Origin: Budvicia diplopodorum
Lineage (GTDB): Bacteria > Pseudomonadota > Gammaproteobacteria > Enterobacterales > Enterobacteriaceae
Assembly (NCBI RefSeq): GCF_009800925.1
Contig: NZ_WOYF01000004.1
Span: 186,001-250,000, forward strand
Reading direction: 5' to 3'
DNA length: 64,000 nt
Shown here: positions 36,651-47,057 of the stretch, piece after piece
How the letters are laid out: the number at the start of each line of letters is the position of its first letter
Position numbering within the stretch: position 1 is the first letter of the stretch
The notes under the pieces: generated by a model
The model's database searches: none
What the model was told of the DNA's origin: nothing
What the model saw: the letters and a program-made list of their open reading frames with translations, nothing else
Made by a program: the position numbers and the translations under genes

Positions 36651-36719
36651 ATTTTTAAGTCATGACAGTTGTCTAATTTCTTGTCAATCTTAAACGGCTG
36701 TCAATCACTGCTATAAAGA

Positions 36720-38690
36720 TTAGTCGTTGCTATTGGTTGGACGACGACGCGGTGCGCTTTGTGCACCATCGCGGCGCGGACCACGAGACGGACCGTCACG
36801 GTTTGCATCACGGGGACCAGTGTTGCGCTCACGGCCAGGGCCAGAAGAACGACGCTCACCACCGGCACCACCACCGCCGAACGGACGGCGATCGCCAGCA
36901 GGGGCTCCACCATCACGATCGCGACGAGGAGCACCGCTACGACGCGGCTCGCCTGCAGGTGCATCACCAAGAAGTTGCATATTTAACGGTTTGTTAAGTA
37001 TGCGAGTCTTAGTGAAATGCTGCAATAAATCACCCGGCATACCTTTAGGCAATTCAATCGTTGAATGGCTGGCATACAGTTTGATGTTACCAATATAGCG
37101 GCTGCTAATATCGCCTTCATTGGCAATAGCACCAACGATATGACGAACTTCAACACCGTCATCACGGCCAACTTCAATACGGTACATTTCCATCTCGCCA
37201 ACGTCACGACGCTCACGGCGTGGAGCAGCATCACCGCTCTCACTGCTACGCGCTGGACGATCCGCACGATCTGGACGGTCTCCACGACGCTCGCTACGGC
37301 GTTCAAAACGCTCTCCACCGCGCTCGTCGCGATCGCGGAACTCACGACGTGGACGACGATCAATCGGCGCATCAGGCGGCAGAATCAGAGGACGTTCGCC
37401 CTGAGCCATTTTCAGCAACGCTGCGGCTAAGGTTTCAATGTCTTGCTCTTCAACCGGTTGAAGTTTTGCTAACAGCGCACGGTATTGTTCTAAATCGCTG
37501 CTTTCCAGATGCTGATTAACGCGGGTAGCGAACTTCTCTAAACGACGCTTACTGAGTAATTCGCCCGAAGGTAATTCGACTTCAGGGATCGCTAACTTCA
37601 TCGTACGTTCGATGTTGCGCAGTAAACGACGCTCTCTGTTTTCAACAAACAGCAGCGCACGGCCTGCACGACCCGCACGGCCTGTACGACCGATACGGTG
37701 AACGTATGACTCTGAATCCATAGGGATATCATAGTTAACCACTAAGCTGATACGTTCAACGTCTAGGCCACGAGCCGCAACGTCGGTAGCAATCAGAATA
37801 TCTAAACGGCCATTCTTCAGGCGCTCTAACGTTTGTTCACGTAATGCCTGATTCATATCACCGTTTAGCGCTGCGCTGTTATGGCCACTACGCTCTAACG
37901 CTTCTGCAACTTCTAACGTTGCATTTTTGGTACGTACGAAAATAATCGCCGCATCAAAATCTTCCGCTTCAAGGAAACGAATCAACGCTTCATTTTTGCG
38001 TACGCCGTGAACGGTCCAGTAGCTTTGGCTAATATCAGGCGTATTAACAACGCTTGACTGGATACGGACTTCTTGTGGGTCCTTCATAAAACGGCGCGTA
38101 ATGCGACGAATTGCTTCAGGCATAGTTGCCGAGAATAGCGCGGTCTGATGGTCAGCCGGGATTTGCGCCATAATGGTTTCTACGTCATCAATAAAGCCCA
38201 TACGTAACATTTCATCGGCTTCATCAAGAACCAAGCCTTTCAGCTTAGATAAATCTAACGTGCCGCGTTTCAGATGATCTAACAGACGCCCAGGAGTACC
38301 GACAACGATCTGAGGTCCCTGACGCAGAGCGCGTAGCTGAACGTCATAACGCTGGCCGCCATAGAGGGCAACCACACGAACGCCGGACATATTTTTAGCA
38401 TATTCAGAGCAGGCTTCTGCAACCTGAACGGCTAATTCACGCGTTGGGGCTAATACTAAAACCTGCGGGCAGGCCATATCAGCTTGAATATTGTTAAGGA
38501 ACGGCAATGCGAATGCCGCTGTTTTACCGCTACCGGTTTGCGCCATGCCTAATACATCGCGACCTTCCAGTAAATGTGGAATACAAGCCGACTGAATCGG
38601 GGATGGTTTTTCATAGCCCATATCGGTCAGAGCTTTTAATAAAGGTGCTGAAAGACCTAAATCAGCAAAAGAGGTTTCAAACTCAGCCAT
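36720..38690 (-). CDS. deaD: Cold-shock DEAD-box RNA helicase DeaD (CsdA)
   Basis: A 656-residue ATP-dependent RNA helicase for ribosome assembly and mRNA decay at low temperature. Motifs: Q-motif (PSPIQ), I AQTGSGKT, Ia [47 protein letters not shown]. The RNA-binding C-terminal domain shows [21 protein letters not shown] long Arg/Gly/Asp-rich tail follows. The start at 38690 gives [13 protein letters not shown], matching the family; the upstream ATG at 38705 is not needed. It follows nlpI, as in E. coli. Confidence 0.98.
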   Translation of the reverse strand: MAEFETSFADLGLSAPLLKALTDMGYEKPSPIQSACIPHLLEGRDVLGMAQTGSGKTAAFALPFLNNIQADMACPQVLVLAPTRELAVQVAEACSEYAKNMSGVRVVALYGGQRYDVQLRALRQGPQIVVGTPGRLLDHLKRGTLDLSKLKGLVLDEADEMLRMGFIDDVETIMAQIPADHQTALFSATMPEAIRRITRRFMKDPQEVRIQSSVVNTPDISQSYWTVHGVRKNEALIRFLEAEDFDAAIIFVRTKNATLEVAEALERSGHNSAALNGDMNQALREQTLERLKNGRLDILIATDVAARGLDVERISLVVNYDIPMDSESYVHRIGRTGRAGRAGRALLFVENRERRLLRNIERTMKLAIPEVELPSGELLSKRRLEKFATRVNQHLESSDLEQYRALLAKLQPVEEQDIETLAAALLKMAQGERPLILPPDAPIDRRPRREFRDRDERGGERFERRSERRGDRPDRADRPARSSESGDAAPRRERRDVGEMEMYRIEVGRDDGVEVRHIVGAIANEGDISSRYIGNIKLYASHSTIELPKGMPGDLLQHFTKTRILNKPLNMQLLGDAPAGEPRRSGAPRRDRDGGAPAGDRRPFGGGGAGGERRSSGPGRERNTGPRDANRDGPSRGPRRDGAQSAPRRRPTNSND

Positions 38691-38863
38691 GTAAACGTGC
38701 CTCACTAAAAATGGCGGCCAGTCTACATACCTTGTCGAGAAAATACTCAGTCATTTTCATTTAAAAGTGTGAACCAGCTCAAATTGGATTAAAAAACGAA
38801 CAGAAAAACCAGCCTTGCCTATGCTTAATGCATAGCAAAGCGGTTGTTACTCGTTCGTCGAGT

Positions 38864-39751
38864 CTATTTTTTATCCGATTCTGATAGGTCGTCTTGTTCT
38901 AGCCCAGACAGGGCTAATTCCAACAGTGCATAGCGGTGCTCAACAAAGTTATGTACATTGTTGGCAACCGTCAGTTTGAACAGCGCCATGGCGGTGTTCT
39001 TGTCCCCCAGACTTAGGTAATGTTTACCTAAATAGAAGTCAGTTTCACTGAGATGCTCAGCGAGCGAAGTGTTATCCGTTGCTTCTACCTGTAATCGTTC
39101 AATCAGCGTTTTTTCACTGATATCACCCAAGTAGAATTCCACTATAGTCCAGCCCCACGCCCCTCTTTCAGCTAGCTCATAGCGCTTTTGAAGCGCCCTT
39201 TTTGCTTTGTCTGAGTCGATCTCTTTTTCAGCTAAATAAAGCCATAGAGACCGGAAGGGATCGTTAGGGTCGTCACGATAAAACGCCTGCAGATCATCCT
39301 GCGCCAAAAAGTAGCGACCGCCATAATACAAGGCAATCCCTCGGTTTAAACGCGCATAGTTATAAGTTGGATCAAGCTCTAATACAGAATCAAACGCATC
39401 ATAGGCAGCATCAAAATTGCCACCCTGCGTCAGATATATCCCTAAATAGTTAAACGCTTCAGGAATATCAGGACGAATCATTAACGCTTGCGAGAAGTCG
39501 TTACGCGCCAGTGCCCGTAGCCCTAAGCTATCGAACAACACGCCGCGCTCATACAACAGCTGCGCTCTTTCATCGTTTGATAATACTTGACTCGCAAGGA
39601 TCTGTTCCATGCGAGCCAACATCACTTCCTGTTGCAGCGTTGGCTGCAATGGAACTGCCAAAACGCCGTATTTACGCCCTTCAAGGCTGCTACATCCTGT
39701 TAACAGAATGGCTGTTGCGATAATGCAGCACCAGCGCAAAATAGGCTTCAT
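38864..39751 (-). CDS. nlpI: Lipoprotein NlpI
   Basis: A 295-residue outer-membrane lipoprotein (E. coli 294) with lipobox LTGC (Cys20). Tetratricopeptide repeats cover about residues 60-200 (for example [26 protein letters not shown] and the next repeat). NlpI is an adaptor that brings peptidoglycan hydrolases to the protease Prc. It lies between pnp and deaD, the conserved order. Confidence 0.97.
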   Translation of the reverse strand: MKPILRWCCIIATAILLTGCSSLEGRKYGVLAVPLQPTLQQEVMLARMEQILASQVLSNDERAQLLYERGVLFDSLGLRALARNDFSQALMIRPDIPEAFNYLGIYLTQGGNFDAAYDAFDSVLELDPTYNYARLNRGIALYYGGRYFLAQDDLQAFYRDDPNDPFRSLWLYLAEKEIDSDKAKRALQKRYELAERGAWGWTIVEFYLGDISEKTLIERLQVEATDNTSLAEHLSETDFYLGKHYLSLGDKNTAMALFKLTVANNVHNFVEHRYALLELALSGLEQDDLSESDKK

Positions 39752-39835
39752 TTAAACTCCCAGAGACAAACGTGGGATAGGTGTCCTACCATCCGCTTGC
39801 TTTTACACAAGAACTCCCTGTCCCAGTCATACAAT

Positions 39836-39869
39836 CAGTGCCTTACCATTATTAATCAATAAGGCACTG
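39836..39869 (-). terminator. Hairpin between pnp and nlpI
   Basis: A perfect 10-bp stem (CAGTGCCTTA / TAAGGCACTG) with a 14-nt AT-rich loop lies just after the pnp stop in the minus-strand transcript. It may be a leaky terminator or a 3'-end stability element. Confidence 0.6.
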
Positions 39870-39900
39870 TGTAATCACCTACGGCAAATACAGCTACCGC

Positions 39901-42021
39901 TTATTCTTCTTCGGATGCAACCGGCGCGTCTTGAGCTGGTGCAGTCGCTTCTTTGATACTTAAGCGAATACGGCCCTGACGGTCAACTTCCATCACTTTA
40001 ACCTGAACTTCTTGACCAAGTTCCAGATAGTCAGACACTTTTTCTACACGCTTATCGGCAATTTGAGAAATATGCACTAAACCTTCTTTACCACCAACGA
40101 TAGCAACGAATGCTCCAAAGTCAACAATACGGGTAATCTTACCGGTATATACGCGGTTAACTTCAACGTCAGCGGTGATCTCTTCGATACGGCGAATAGC
40201 GTGCTTAGCTTTATCGCCGTCGGTCGCAGCAATCTTCACTGTACCGTCATCTTCGATTTCAATAGTCGTACCGGTTTCATCGGTCAGCGCACGAATAACA
40301 GAACCACCTTTACCGATCACATCCTTGATTTTCTCAGGGTTGATCTTGATGGTGTAAATACGTGGAGCAAATTGAGAAATCTCACCGCGTGGTGCACTAA
40401 TAGCCTGTTCCATTACGCCAAGGATATGCAAACGCGCCCCTTTAGCCTGACTCAAAGCCGCTTTCATGATTTCGCGGGTGATACCTTCGATTTTGATGTC
40501 CATCTGTAACGCGGAGATACCTTCACGGCTACCGGCTACTTTAAAGTCCATGTCACCTAAGTGATCTTCATCGCCTAAGATATCAGACAGAACAACAAAG
40601 TTGTCGCCATCTTTAACCAGGCCCATCGCAATACCAGCAACGGCGGCTTTAATTGGTACACCGGCATCCATCAGGGCTAACGAAGCACCACACACAGAAG
40701 CCATTGAAGAAGAACCGTTGGATTCAGTGATTTCAGATACGATACGAACGGTATATGGGAACTCAGCCTGATCTGGCATTACGGCTAATACGCCGCGCTT
40801 AGCAAGACGACCGTGACCAATTTCACGACGCTTAGGCGAACCAACCATACCGGTTTCACCAACAGAGTACGGAGGAAAGTTGTAGTGGAACAGGAAGCTA
40901 TCAGTACGCTCACCGGTCAACTCGTCAATATTCTGTGCATCACGGGCAGTACCCAGCGTTGCAGCAACTAATGCCTGAGTTTCACCGCGGGTAAATAGCG
41001 CAGAACCGTGAGTACGTGGCAATACGCCAGTACGAACGTCTAGGCCACGAATCATATCTTTTTCACGGCCATCGATGCGAGGTTCACCGCGTAACACGCG
41101 GCTACGAACAACATTCTTCTCAATGCTGCCCAGCATATCTTTTACTTCTGATTCATCTAAACCCTCGCTTTGAGCTTTCAGAGCCTCAACAACGTCAGAT
41201 TTAATCACATCAACTTGGGCATAACGCTCTTGCTTATCAGTGATACGGTATGCATCACCTAAGCGGCTAGCTGCTAAAGCTTCAACCTGAGCATATAACG
41301 CTTGGTTTACCGCTGGCGCATTCCATTCCCACTTAGGCTTACCGGCTTCAGCAACCAGTGAATTGATATTGTCGATAACAACCTGCTGTTGCTCATGACC
41401 AAACATCACGGCACCCAACATTTGCTCTTCGCTCAGAAGTGCAGCTTCTGATTCAACCATTAACACAGCGCCTTTAGTACCGGCAACAACCAGATCCAGA
41501 CGGCTCTCTTTCAGCTCATCCATGGTTGGGTTCAGAACGTATTGGTCATTGATAAAACCAACGCGTGCAGCACCGATAGGGCCATTAAATGGGATACCAG
41601 ACAGGCTTAGCGCCGCAGAAGTACCGATCATTGCTACGATATCCGGGCTAACCTGTGGGTTAACGGAAACAACGGTGGCAATAACCTGAACTTCATTTAA
41701 GAAACCTTCAGGGAATAAAGGACGGACCGGACGGTCAATCAGACGAGCAATCAGCGTTTCACCTTCGCTTGGGCGGCCTTCACGACGGAAGAAACCGCCT
41801 GGGATACGACCTGCTGCGTAAGTACGCTCTTGGTAATTTACCGTTAACGGGAAGAATGACTGGCCTTCTTTTGCTTTTTTAGCGCCAACAACGGTAACGA
41901 AAACCGCAGTATCATCAACGTTAACCATTACTGCGGCAGTTGCCTGACGCGCCATCATACCGGTTTCTAATGTAACGGTATGTTGGCCATATTTAAATTT
42001 ACGAACAATAGGATTAAGCAA
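39901..42021 (-). CDS. pnp: Polynucleotide phosphorylase
   Basis: A 706-residue 3'-5' phosphorolytic exoribonuclease (E. coli 711), part of the degradosome. It has two RNase PH domains (about residues 1-230 and 310-550), a KH domain ([20 protein letters not shown]) and an S1 domain ([28 protein letters not shown] in outline). The acidic tail is short. It lies downstream of rpsO and behind the RNase III-type leader hairpin, so it should be autoregulated. Confidence 0.99.
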   Translation of the reverse strand: MLNPIVRKFKYGQHTVTLETGMMARQATAAVMVNVDDTAVFVTVVGAKKAKEGQSFFPLTVNYQERTYAAGRIPGGFFRREGRPSEGETLIARLIDRPVRPLFPEGFLNEVQVIATVVSVNPQVSPDIVAMIGTSAALSLSGIPFNGPIGAARVGFINDQYVLNPTMDELKESRLDLVVAGTKGAVLMVESEAALLSEEQMLGAVMFGHEQQQVVIDNINSLVAEAGKPKWEWNAPAVNQALYAQVEALAASRLGDAYRITDKQERYAQVDVIKSDVVEALKAQSEGLDESEVKDMLGSIEKNVVRSRVLRGEPRIDGREKDMIRGLDVRTGVLPRTHGSALFTRGETQALVAATLGTARDAQNIDELTGERTDSFLFHYNFPPYSVGETGMVGSPKRREIGHGRLAKRGVLAVMPDQAEFPYTVRIVSEITESNGSSSMASVCGASLALMDAGVPIKAAVAGIAMGLVKDGDNFVVLSDILGDEDHLGDMDFKVAGSREGISALQMDIKIEGITREIMKAALSQAKGARLHILGVMEQAISAPRGEISQFAPRIYTIKINPEKIKDVIGKGGSVIRALTDETGTTIEIEDDGTVKIAATDGDKAKHAIRRIEEITADVEVNRVYTGKITRIVDFGAFVAIVGGKEGLVHISQIADKRVEKVSDYLELGQEVQVKVMEVDRQGRIRLSIKEATAPAQDAPVASEEE

Positions 42022-42099
42022 ATTATTTTCCTTTCATTTGAATTCGAAGCCTAACAAGAGGATTGCCCCTCGCTGGCTATTTGCCTTCGACCGCATCCT

Positions 42100-42180
42100 C
42101 GCGACTAATGAAAATACTTTTTTAGCAGACGGTTAAGTCATGCGCACGAAACGTGCTCTCAATATTTTCATTAGCCGCGC
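42100..42180 (-). promoter_or_regulatory. pnp leader stem-loop (RNase III processing site)
   Basis: The arms CTAATGAAAATA and TATTTTCATTAG, flanked by GCG/CGC pairs, form a long stem around a smaller hairpin (GCACG / CGTGC near 42143-42155). A similar double hairpin in E. coli is cut by RNase III and then used by PNPase to repress its own mRNA. The structure is seen; the function is by analogy. Confidence 0.75.
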
Positions 42181-42251
42181 GAACCTCTGCAACAGAAGGA
42201 CCCAAAAAACTAACGTTCTATCATACTGCTATTAAACGTTTAATCCTAGAA

Positions 42252-42277
42252 GAAAGGGGCCATATTTGGCCCCTTTC
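42252..42277 (-). terminator. rpsO terminator
   Basis: An 11-bp perfect stem (GAAAGGGGCCA / TGGCCCCTTTC) with a four-base loop, 17 bases after the rpsO stop. On the minus strand TTCT follows. It corresponds to the rpsO t1 terminator, which separates rpsO from pnp partially. Confidence 0.88.
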
Positions 42278-42294
42278 TCCTGAAACTCATCGAC

Positions 42295-42564
42295 TTAGCG
42301 ACGCAGACCCAGACTAGCAATCAGTTGAGTATAACGTGCTACATCTTTACGTTTCAGGTAATCCAGCAGCTTACGACGCTGAGAAACCATACGCAGCAGA
42401 CCACGACGGCTGTGGTGATCTTTTTTATGCTCGGAGAAGTGGCCTTGCAGGTGGTTAATTTGTGCAGTCAGCAGGGCAACCTGAACTTCCGGTGAACCAC
42501 TGTCATTTTCGCAACGACCATACTCAGCAACAATTTTAGCTTTCGCTTCAACACTTAGAGACAT
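42295..42564 (-). CDS. rpsO: 30S ribosomal protein S15
   Basis: 89 residues, the normal length, beginning [17 protein letters not shown] and containing the rRNA-binding DHHSRRGLL segment. S15 binds 16S rRNA early in 30S assembly. It is separated from truB by an inserted operon of about 8 kb on the opposite strand, so it depends on its own promoter within 42565-42996. Confidence 0.99.
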   Translation of the reverse strand: MSLSVEAKAKIVAEYGRCENDSGSPEVQVALLTAQINHLQGHFSEHKKDHHSRRGLLRMVSQRRKLLDYLKRKDVARYTQLIASLGLRR

Positions 42565-42996
42565 TGTAGAACTCCAATTTTTGGGATTATAACTAATAAA
42601 AACGGGCGCCGATCTCTAATTCAGCCACCCAACACATAAGCGGACGTATTCTACTCCGCACCCTGTCAGATAGCAAGGCATGCCTTTATTTCCCAACCAC
42701 TATGTTTAACAAATCTGAAACGGAGCCATACTAAATTTATTTTATGGAAGTTAAGTGTAGTTCAGAAACTGGTTGTTGCACTAAACGGTGGGTAATTACC
42801 CGCTAAACCTCCATAAAAGCGCTTTTCATCAGTCCTACAGGCTTGTATCATTAGGATGCTTTTTATACAGAGCTGAAAACCCATATCGTGTAAGAAGGCA
42901 ATGAAAGAGATTGAAATCTTTTTAGCCCCAGACATAAGGATTTGGTTACTCTCGTGGGTTAACCATAAATATGCTTAAAGGAAGAAGGCGTCAGTA
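42565..42996. other. Divergent region between rpsO and the envelope operon
   Basis: 432 bp without a gene, holding the promoters for rpsO (minus) and the 42997 operon (plus). A 12-bp perfect palindrome GGGTAATTACCC lies at 42790-42801 and could be an operator. Nothing else stands out. Confidence 0.4.
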
Positions 42997-43809
42997 ATGA
43001 ATTTAGATAAAGAAACACATAATCCATACACTCCCCCAGAATCCAGCGTCAACGACGTTGTTCAGCCAGCCAACAATAATGAAACGTTTATTCCTGGTGC
43101 CCAGTCTGTTCAGGCCGGTGAAGGCGTAAATTGGATCGGTGAAGCCTGGCAGTTGATAAAACCTAAACTCGGCATGTGGGTTTTATTAGGCGTTATTCTT
43201 TTTGTTATCATGCTGGTTGTACAACTTATTCCTCTTGTCAGCCTGGTGTCTATCTTCGCCGGCCCGATCTTCATTGGCGGTATTATGCTGTTATGCGAAA
43301 AGCAGCGCACTACCGGCGAGTTTGATCTTGGGCTGATGTTTGCCGGTTTTCAGAAAAACCTTGGGCCACTGATTGGCGTTGGTGCCGTGATGTTCGGCAT
43401 TCTCATGCTGTCATTGATTGTGATGTTTATTGTTGGCGGTAGCGCGTTGGTTGCATTAGCATTGGGTTCACAAGGTGGGGACCCATCTGCAGCCTTAACC
43501 GGCATTAGCGGTGGTATGGTTTTCTTAGCCTTCTTGCTGATGTTCGTTATCTATATGGTTGGCTATGCGCTAACCTGGTTTGCTCCAGCACTGATTGTTA
43601 TTCATAACTTATCGCTGGGTCAGGCGCTTTCCATGAGCCTGTCCGCGGTGAAAAAGAACTTATTACCCGGCCTGATTTATTTTATCGTCATCGGCGTAAT
43701 TATGGTAATTTCCATGATTCCACTGTTCCTTGGCCTTCTGTTGGCCGGGCCTCTATTTATTGCAACTTACTACACCAGCTATCGTAGTTTGTTTATCGCA
43801 AATAAATAA
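42997..43809 (+). CDS. BPSS1780-like polytopic membrane protein
   Basis: A 270-residue protein: a polar N-terminal tail (about 45 residues, Asn/Pro rich), then about six hydrophobic segments. The phrase GEAWQLIKPKLGMWVLLGVI and the later VKKNLLPGLIYFIVIGVIM recall the BPSS1780/DUF2189-like family of uncharacterised membrane proteins. It precedes the RDD gene by 41 bp, with a hairpin between. Its role is unknown; position suggests a link to the operon that follows, but the hairpin may make it a separate unit. Confidence 0.7.
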   Translation: MNLDKETHNPYTPPESSVNDVVQPANNNETFIPGAQSVQAGEGVNWIGEAWQLIKPKLGMWVLLGVILFVIMLVVQLIPLVSLVSIFAGPIFIGGIMLLCEKQRTTGEFDLGLMFAGFQKNLGPLIGVGAVMFGILMLSLIVMFIVGGSALVALALGSQGGDPSAALTGISGGMVFLAFLLMFVIYMVGYALTWFAPALIVIHNLSLGQALSMSLSAVKKNLLPGLIYFIVIGVIMVISMIPLFLGLLLAGPLFIATYYTSYRSLFIANK

Positions 43810-43818
43810 GTGAATCGT

Positions 43819-43842
43819 AAAGCCGGGTAAAAGCCCGGCTTT
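43819..43842 (+). terminator. Hairpin between the BPSS1780-like and RDD genes
   Basis: A perfect 9-bp stem (AAAGCCGGG / CCCGGCTTT) with a six-base loop ends only eight bases before the RDD start codon. It looks like an intrinsic terminator with a poor T-run. It may instead mask the RDD ribosome-binding site, since no good Shine-Dalgarno is seen there. Confidence 0.6.
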
Positions 43843-43850
43843 CGTCATCT

Positions 43851-44543
43851 ATGTTAGATACCGTACGCGATATCACTACCCCTGAACTTATTGAAATCCA
43901 GTTACATCCGGCCGGATTCTTGCCGCGCGCCTTTGCTTTTATGATCGATACCGCGATTCGCTGGCTAATCATGGCGATTATAGCCATTCCCAGCGCTTTT
44001 ATCGGCAAGTCTGGTATCGGCATATTTTTGATAATGCTGTTTCTGGTTGAATGGTTTTATCCGGTGATATTTGAAGTGTTAAACCGAGGCAGAACGCCCG
44101 GTAAGTACGCTATAGGACTCAAGGTTTTACACGATAACGGCACGCCGATTGGCTGGAGCGCGTCTATCATCCGCAACTTCCTTCGTTTCGCTGACTTTTT
44201 CCCGCTCTTTTATCTTTTTGGTCTGATCTCCATGTTGCTCAATAAGGAGTTCCGGCGTTTGGGCGATATCGTTGCGGGAACCTTAGTCGTCTACAGTGTT
44301 CCGACAACTTCACGGTTTACCGTACCGGAAGCTCAGCCAATTAATCCTAATTTTCCGCTATCGCGCGAAACCCAAAAGATGCTGGTTTCATTTGCTGAAC
44401 GTACGCCCGGGCTCACAAAGCCAAGGCAAGAAGAGCTGGCAGCATTATTGCCAACGCTCACCGAAAGCCAACATCCAGAAGAAGCTCAAGGCGCGGCCCG
44501 GTTAGTGGGTATAGCTAACTTCTTAATAGGACGGAAGCTATGA
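43851..44543 (+). CDS. RDD-domain membrane protein
   Basis: 230 residues beginning MLDTVRDITTPELIEIQLHP, the usual opening of RDD proteins linked to MoxR clusters. Three hydrophobic segments lie in residues 25-160. The defining residues include Arg and Asp in FLPRAFAFMIDTAIRW and RTPGKYAIGLKVL. The C-terminal 70 residues are polar. It overlaps the SpoIIM-like gene by four bases (ATGA). The molecular role is unknown. Confidence 0.85.
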   Translation: MLDTVRDITTPELIEIQLHPAGFLPRAFAFMIDTAIRWLIMAIIAIPSAFIGKSGIGIFLIMLFLVEWFYPVIFEVLNRGRTPGKYAIGLKVLHDNGTPIGWSASIIRNFLRFADFFPLFYLFGLISMLLNKEFRRLGDIVAGTLVVYSVPTTSRFTVPEAQPINPNFPLSRETQKMLVSFAERTPGLTKPRQEELAALLPTLTESQHPEEAQGAARLVGIANFLIGRKL

Positions 44544-45538
44544 AACAAGAACGTTTTGAAGCACTACATCAGGATGAATGGAATGCCTTTGAAAACTGGC
44601 TCGGCCATCGGCTCAAAATAATAAAAAATTACGATGGAAAACCGCCGGTAGCCTCTATCGAAGACCATAATATGCCAGACTGCTACCGGAATATTTGCCA
44701 ACAGCTCGCCATCGCTCGCGATCGTGGCTACAGCCTGATGTTGACCGAGCGGCTGCACAATATGGTATTGCAGGGCCACGATATTCTTTACAGCGCAGAC
44801 AGTGGAATTAGCCGACGAATCTTTAACTATATCGCCGGAGGCTTTGCCGCCGATTTACGGGAAAACAAGCGCTGGGTTATTTTTTCAGCCCTGCTGATTA
44901 TGGTTCCGTGGGTAATCATGCTAATTGCGATCCGTATCTGGCCTGATTTTATTTATATTATCATGTCGCCGGAAAGCGTTAACGAGCTGGACAGCATGTA
45001 TACCGGCACTGACGTATTAGGCGGTACGACCAGCATATTCAGAGAGTCAGATTCGAACTGGATGATGTTTGGTTTCTATATCTATAACAACATCAGCATT
45101 GCGTTTAAGGCCTTTGCCGGAGGGTTACTCGCAGGAATAGGTTCAGCCTTCACGCTAGTGTTTAATGGAATATTTATGGGTGCGGCCGAAGCCCGCATTG
45201 TTAATATTGGCGCAGGCCGTAACTTCTACTCTTTCGTCTGCGGGCACACGGCCTTCGAGATCGGCGGCATTATTATTGCTGGGGCTACGGGCTTAAAGCT
45301 AGGCTGGAGCCTTATCATGCCGGGAAGACTAAGCCGCCCGGACTCCCTAAGGCTAGCTGGCCGTTCCGTATTAGGACTAATTTGCGGCAGTGGCGTTATG
45401 CTGTTCATTGCCGCCATGATAGAAGCATTCTGGTCACCGCATAATTTTCCATTAGCCGTGAAGCTCATCGTAGGCGCATTCTTTTCCATTCTGTTACTGA
45501 GCTACTTCATTTTTACGGGGCGGCGTCATGCAGCTTGA
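44540..45538 (+). CDS. SpoIIM-family membrane protein
   Basis: 332 residues with a soluble N-terminal part (about 110 residues) and then six or so membrane segments. The SpoIIM signatures are NNISIAFKAFAGGLLAGIG and CGHTAFEIGGIIIAGATGL. In sporulating Firmicutes SpoIIM belongs to the peptidoglycan-remodelling DMP complex. In Gram-negative MoxR clusters the relative is of unknown function. It overlaps both neighbours, so it is translationally coupled. Confidence 0.85.
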   Translation: MKQERFEALHQDEWNAFENWLGHRLKIIKNYDGKPPVASIEDHNMPDCYRNICQQLAIARDRGYSLMLTERLHNMVLQGHDILYSADSGISRRIFNYIAGGFAADLRENKRWVIFSALLIMVPWVIMLIAIRIWPDFIYIIMSPESVNELDSMYTGTDVLGGTTSIFRESDSNWMMFGFYIYNNISIAFKAFAGGLLAGIGSAFTLVFNGIFMGAAEARIVNIGAGRNFYSFVCGHTAFEIGGIIIAGATGLKLGWSLIMPGRLSRPDSLRLAGRSVLGLICGSGVMLFIAAMIEAFWSPHNFPLAVKLIVGAFFSILLLSYFIFTGRRHAA

Positions 45539-47054
45539 ACAATTAGCCATCGTTCTGCGCCCCAGACGCGCCAATGAAGCCATCGACCTCGGCGTCAGAA
45601 TTGCGATTAACTGGTTTAAACCCCTGTATAGCGCATGGCTGTGTTTCACTCTACCGATTATCGCCATTATTTGGGGTTTATTGTTCTGGGCTAATGCCAG
45701 CCACTTTACAATATTATTGGCCATCTGGTGGATGAAGCCCCTGTTTGACCGGATTGCGCTGTTTGTGATTAGTCGTGCAGTATTTGGTGACGTACCGACA
45801 GTAATGCAGAGCCTAAAGGCAGCCCGAACGTCATTACTGAAAACCAGCATCATTAGAGCGTTGACCTGGGCCAGATTTAGCCCCTATCGGTCATTAACCA
45901 TGCCGGTAGATGTGCTCGAGGGAATGAAAGGCAAAAGTGCCAAAATGAGGCGCAGCGCTATCTCAGGCTATATTGGAATCAATGCCATATTCCTGACGCT
46001 GTCCGGTTTTATTATCGAACAGGTGTTTCCTATCTGCGCGATGGCGTTTATGGCCATGTTGTCCGTTGATGACACCGTTAACTCAAACATTTTTCTTGAT
46101 GTTTTACAAGGTGATGCTGAATATTTGTATGGTTTTCCAATCGCCCTGTATATTTTAGGAATGCTACTATGGGAACCCATTTATGTCGCAGCCGGTTTCT
46201 CACTCTATCTGAAAAGAAGAAGTGATATCGAAGCGTGGGATATTGAACTCCAGTTCCGCAAAATGGAGAAAAAACGGAGCGCCCTACCATCAGCCTTACT
46301 CGGTATGGCGTTGGTCATCTTTAGCTTCGTCAGTATAACCCCTTCAAATAGCTACGCCGCAGAAACCGATACTTCCGCCAGAGGCCTTGCTATTCAACAA
46401 TCGTCCGAAACGCTTAACCATATTTTACAGCAGCCTGAATACGGCGGCGAGGTAGTGAAAGAGCGTCTGAAATTTGCCGATGCCCCTAAAGAAAAGAAAA
46501 AAGAACAACCGAGAAAAGAGCAATCAAAACCCTCGTTTAATTCTAACAGCCAAGGACCGTTTAATGGCATTGCGGGCGTTAGCCAAATTATTCTGTGGAT
46601 TGGGCTGGCGCTAATTATCTGTGGCATCGTCTATTTTGTGCTTATGCGGTTGCCGGTTCTGGAGCAAAAAAAGAAACGGTCATTCACGCCCCCCACAGAA
46701 ATCGCCGGTCTGGATATTCAACCAGAATCATTACCGCAAAATATTGCTGAAGTGGCCTTATCCCTGATTCACAAAGGCGATCTGAGAGCGGCTCTGAGCT
46801 TGCTGTTCAGAGGTACACTCTCGGTGCTAGCCCATCGGGATCGCGTCATGTTTCGTTCCAGTGATACGGAACAAGACTGTATCCGATTGGTTAAGCGGGC
46901 CGACCTAAGCAGCACCGATTTCTTTATTGCCTTAACCCAGCTTTGGCTAGCTCAGGCTTACGCACACCGCTCACCCGACATAATAAAGTTAGAACTGCTA
47001 TGTAGGGAATGGCCAACCCACTTCGATCATCAGTCACAGTGGGAGGCGAGCTAA
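45528..47054 (+). CDS. Membrane protein with C-terminal DUF4129-like domain
   Basis: 508 residues with several membrane helices in the first 230 residues, a polar, Lys/Glu-rich periplasmic stretch (about residues 300-345), another helix (about 350-375) and a C-terminal domain resembling DUF4129 (ALSLIHKGDLRAALSLLFRGTLSVL ... ALTQLWLAQAYA). It overlaps the SpoIIM gene by 11 bp and ends 3 bp before the next gene. Proteins of this kind occur beside MoxR/DUF58 pairs. The function is unknown. Confidence 0.75.
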   Translation: MQLEQLAIVLRPRRANEAIDLGVRIAINWFKPLYSAWLCFTLPIIAIIWGLLFWANASHFTILLAIWWMKPLFDRIALFVISRAVFGDVPTVMQSLKAARTSLLKTSIIRALTWARFSPYRSLTMPVDVLEGMKGKSAKMRRSAISGYIGINAIFLTLSGFIIEQVFPICAMAFMAMLSVDDTVNSNIFLDVLQGDAEYLYGFPIALYILGMLLWEPIYVAAGFSLYLKRRSDIEAWDIELQFRKMEKKRSALPSALLGMALVIFSFVSITPSNSYAAETDTSARGLAIQQSSETLNHILQQPEYGGEVVKERLKFADAPKEKKKEQPRKEQSKPSFNSNSQGPFNGIAGVSQIILWIGLALIICGIVYFVLMRLPVLEQKKKRSFTPPTEIAGLDIQPESLPQNIAEVALSLIHKGDLRAALSLLFRGTLSVLAHRDRVMFRSSDTEQDCIRLVKRADLSSTDFFIALTQLWLAQAYAHRSPDIIKLELLCREWPTHFDHQSQWEAS

Positions 47055-47057
47055 TTT

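Noticed and set aside
36727-37098. Arg/Pro/Gly-rich frame antisense to the deaD tail
   Set aside because: It arises from the reverse complement of the RGD-rich C-terminal tail of DeaD.
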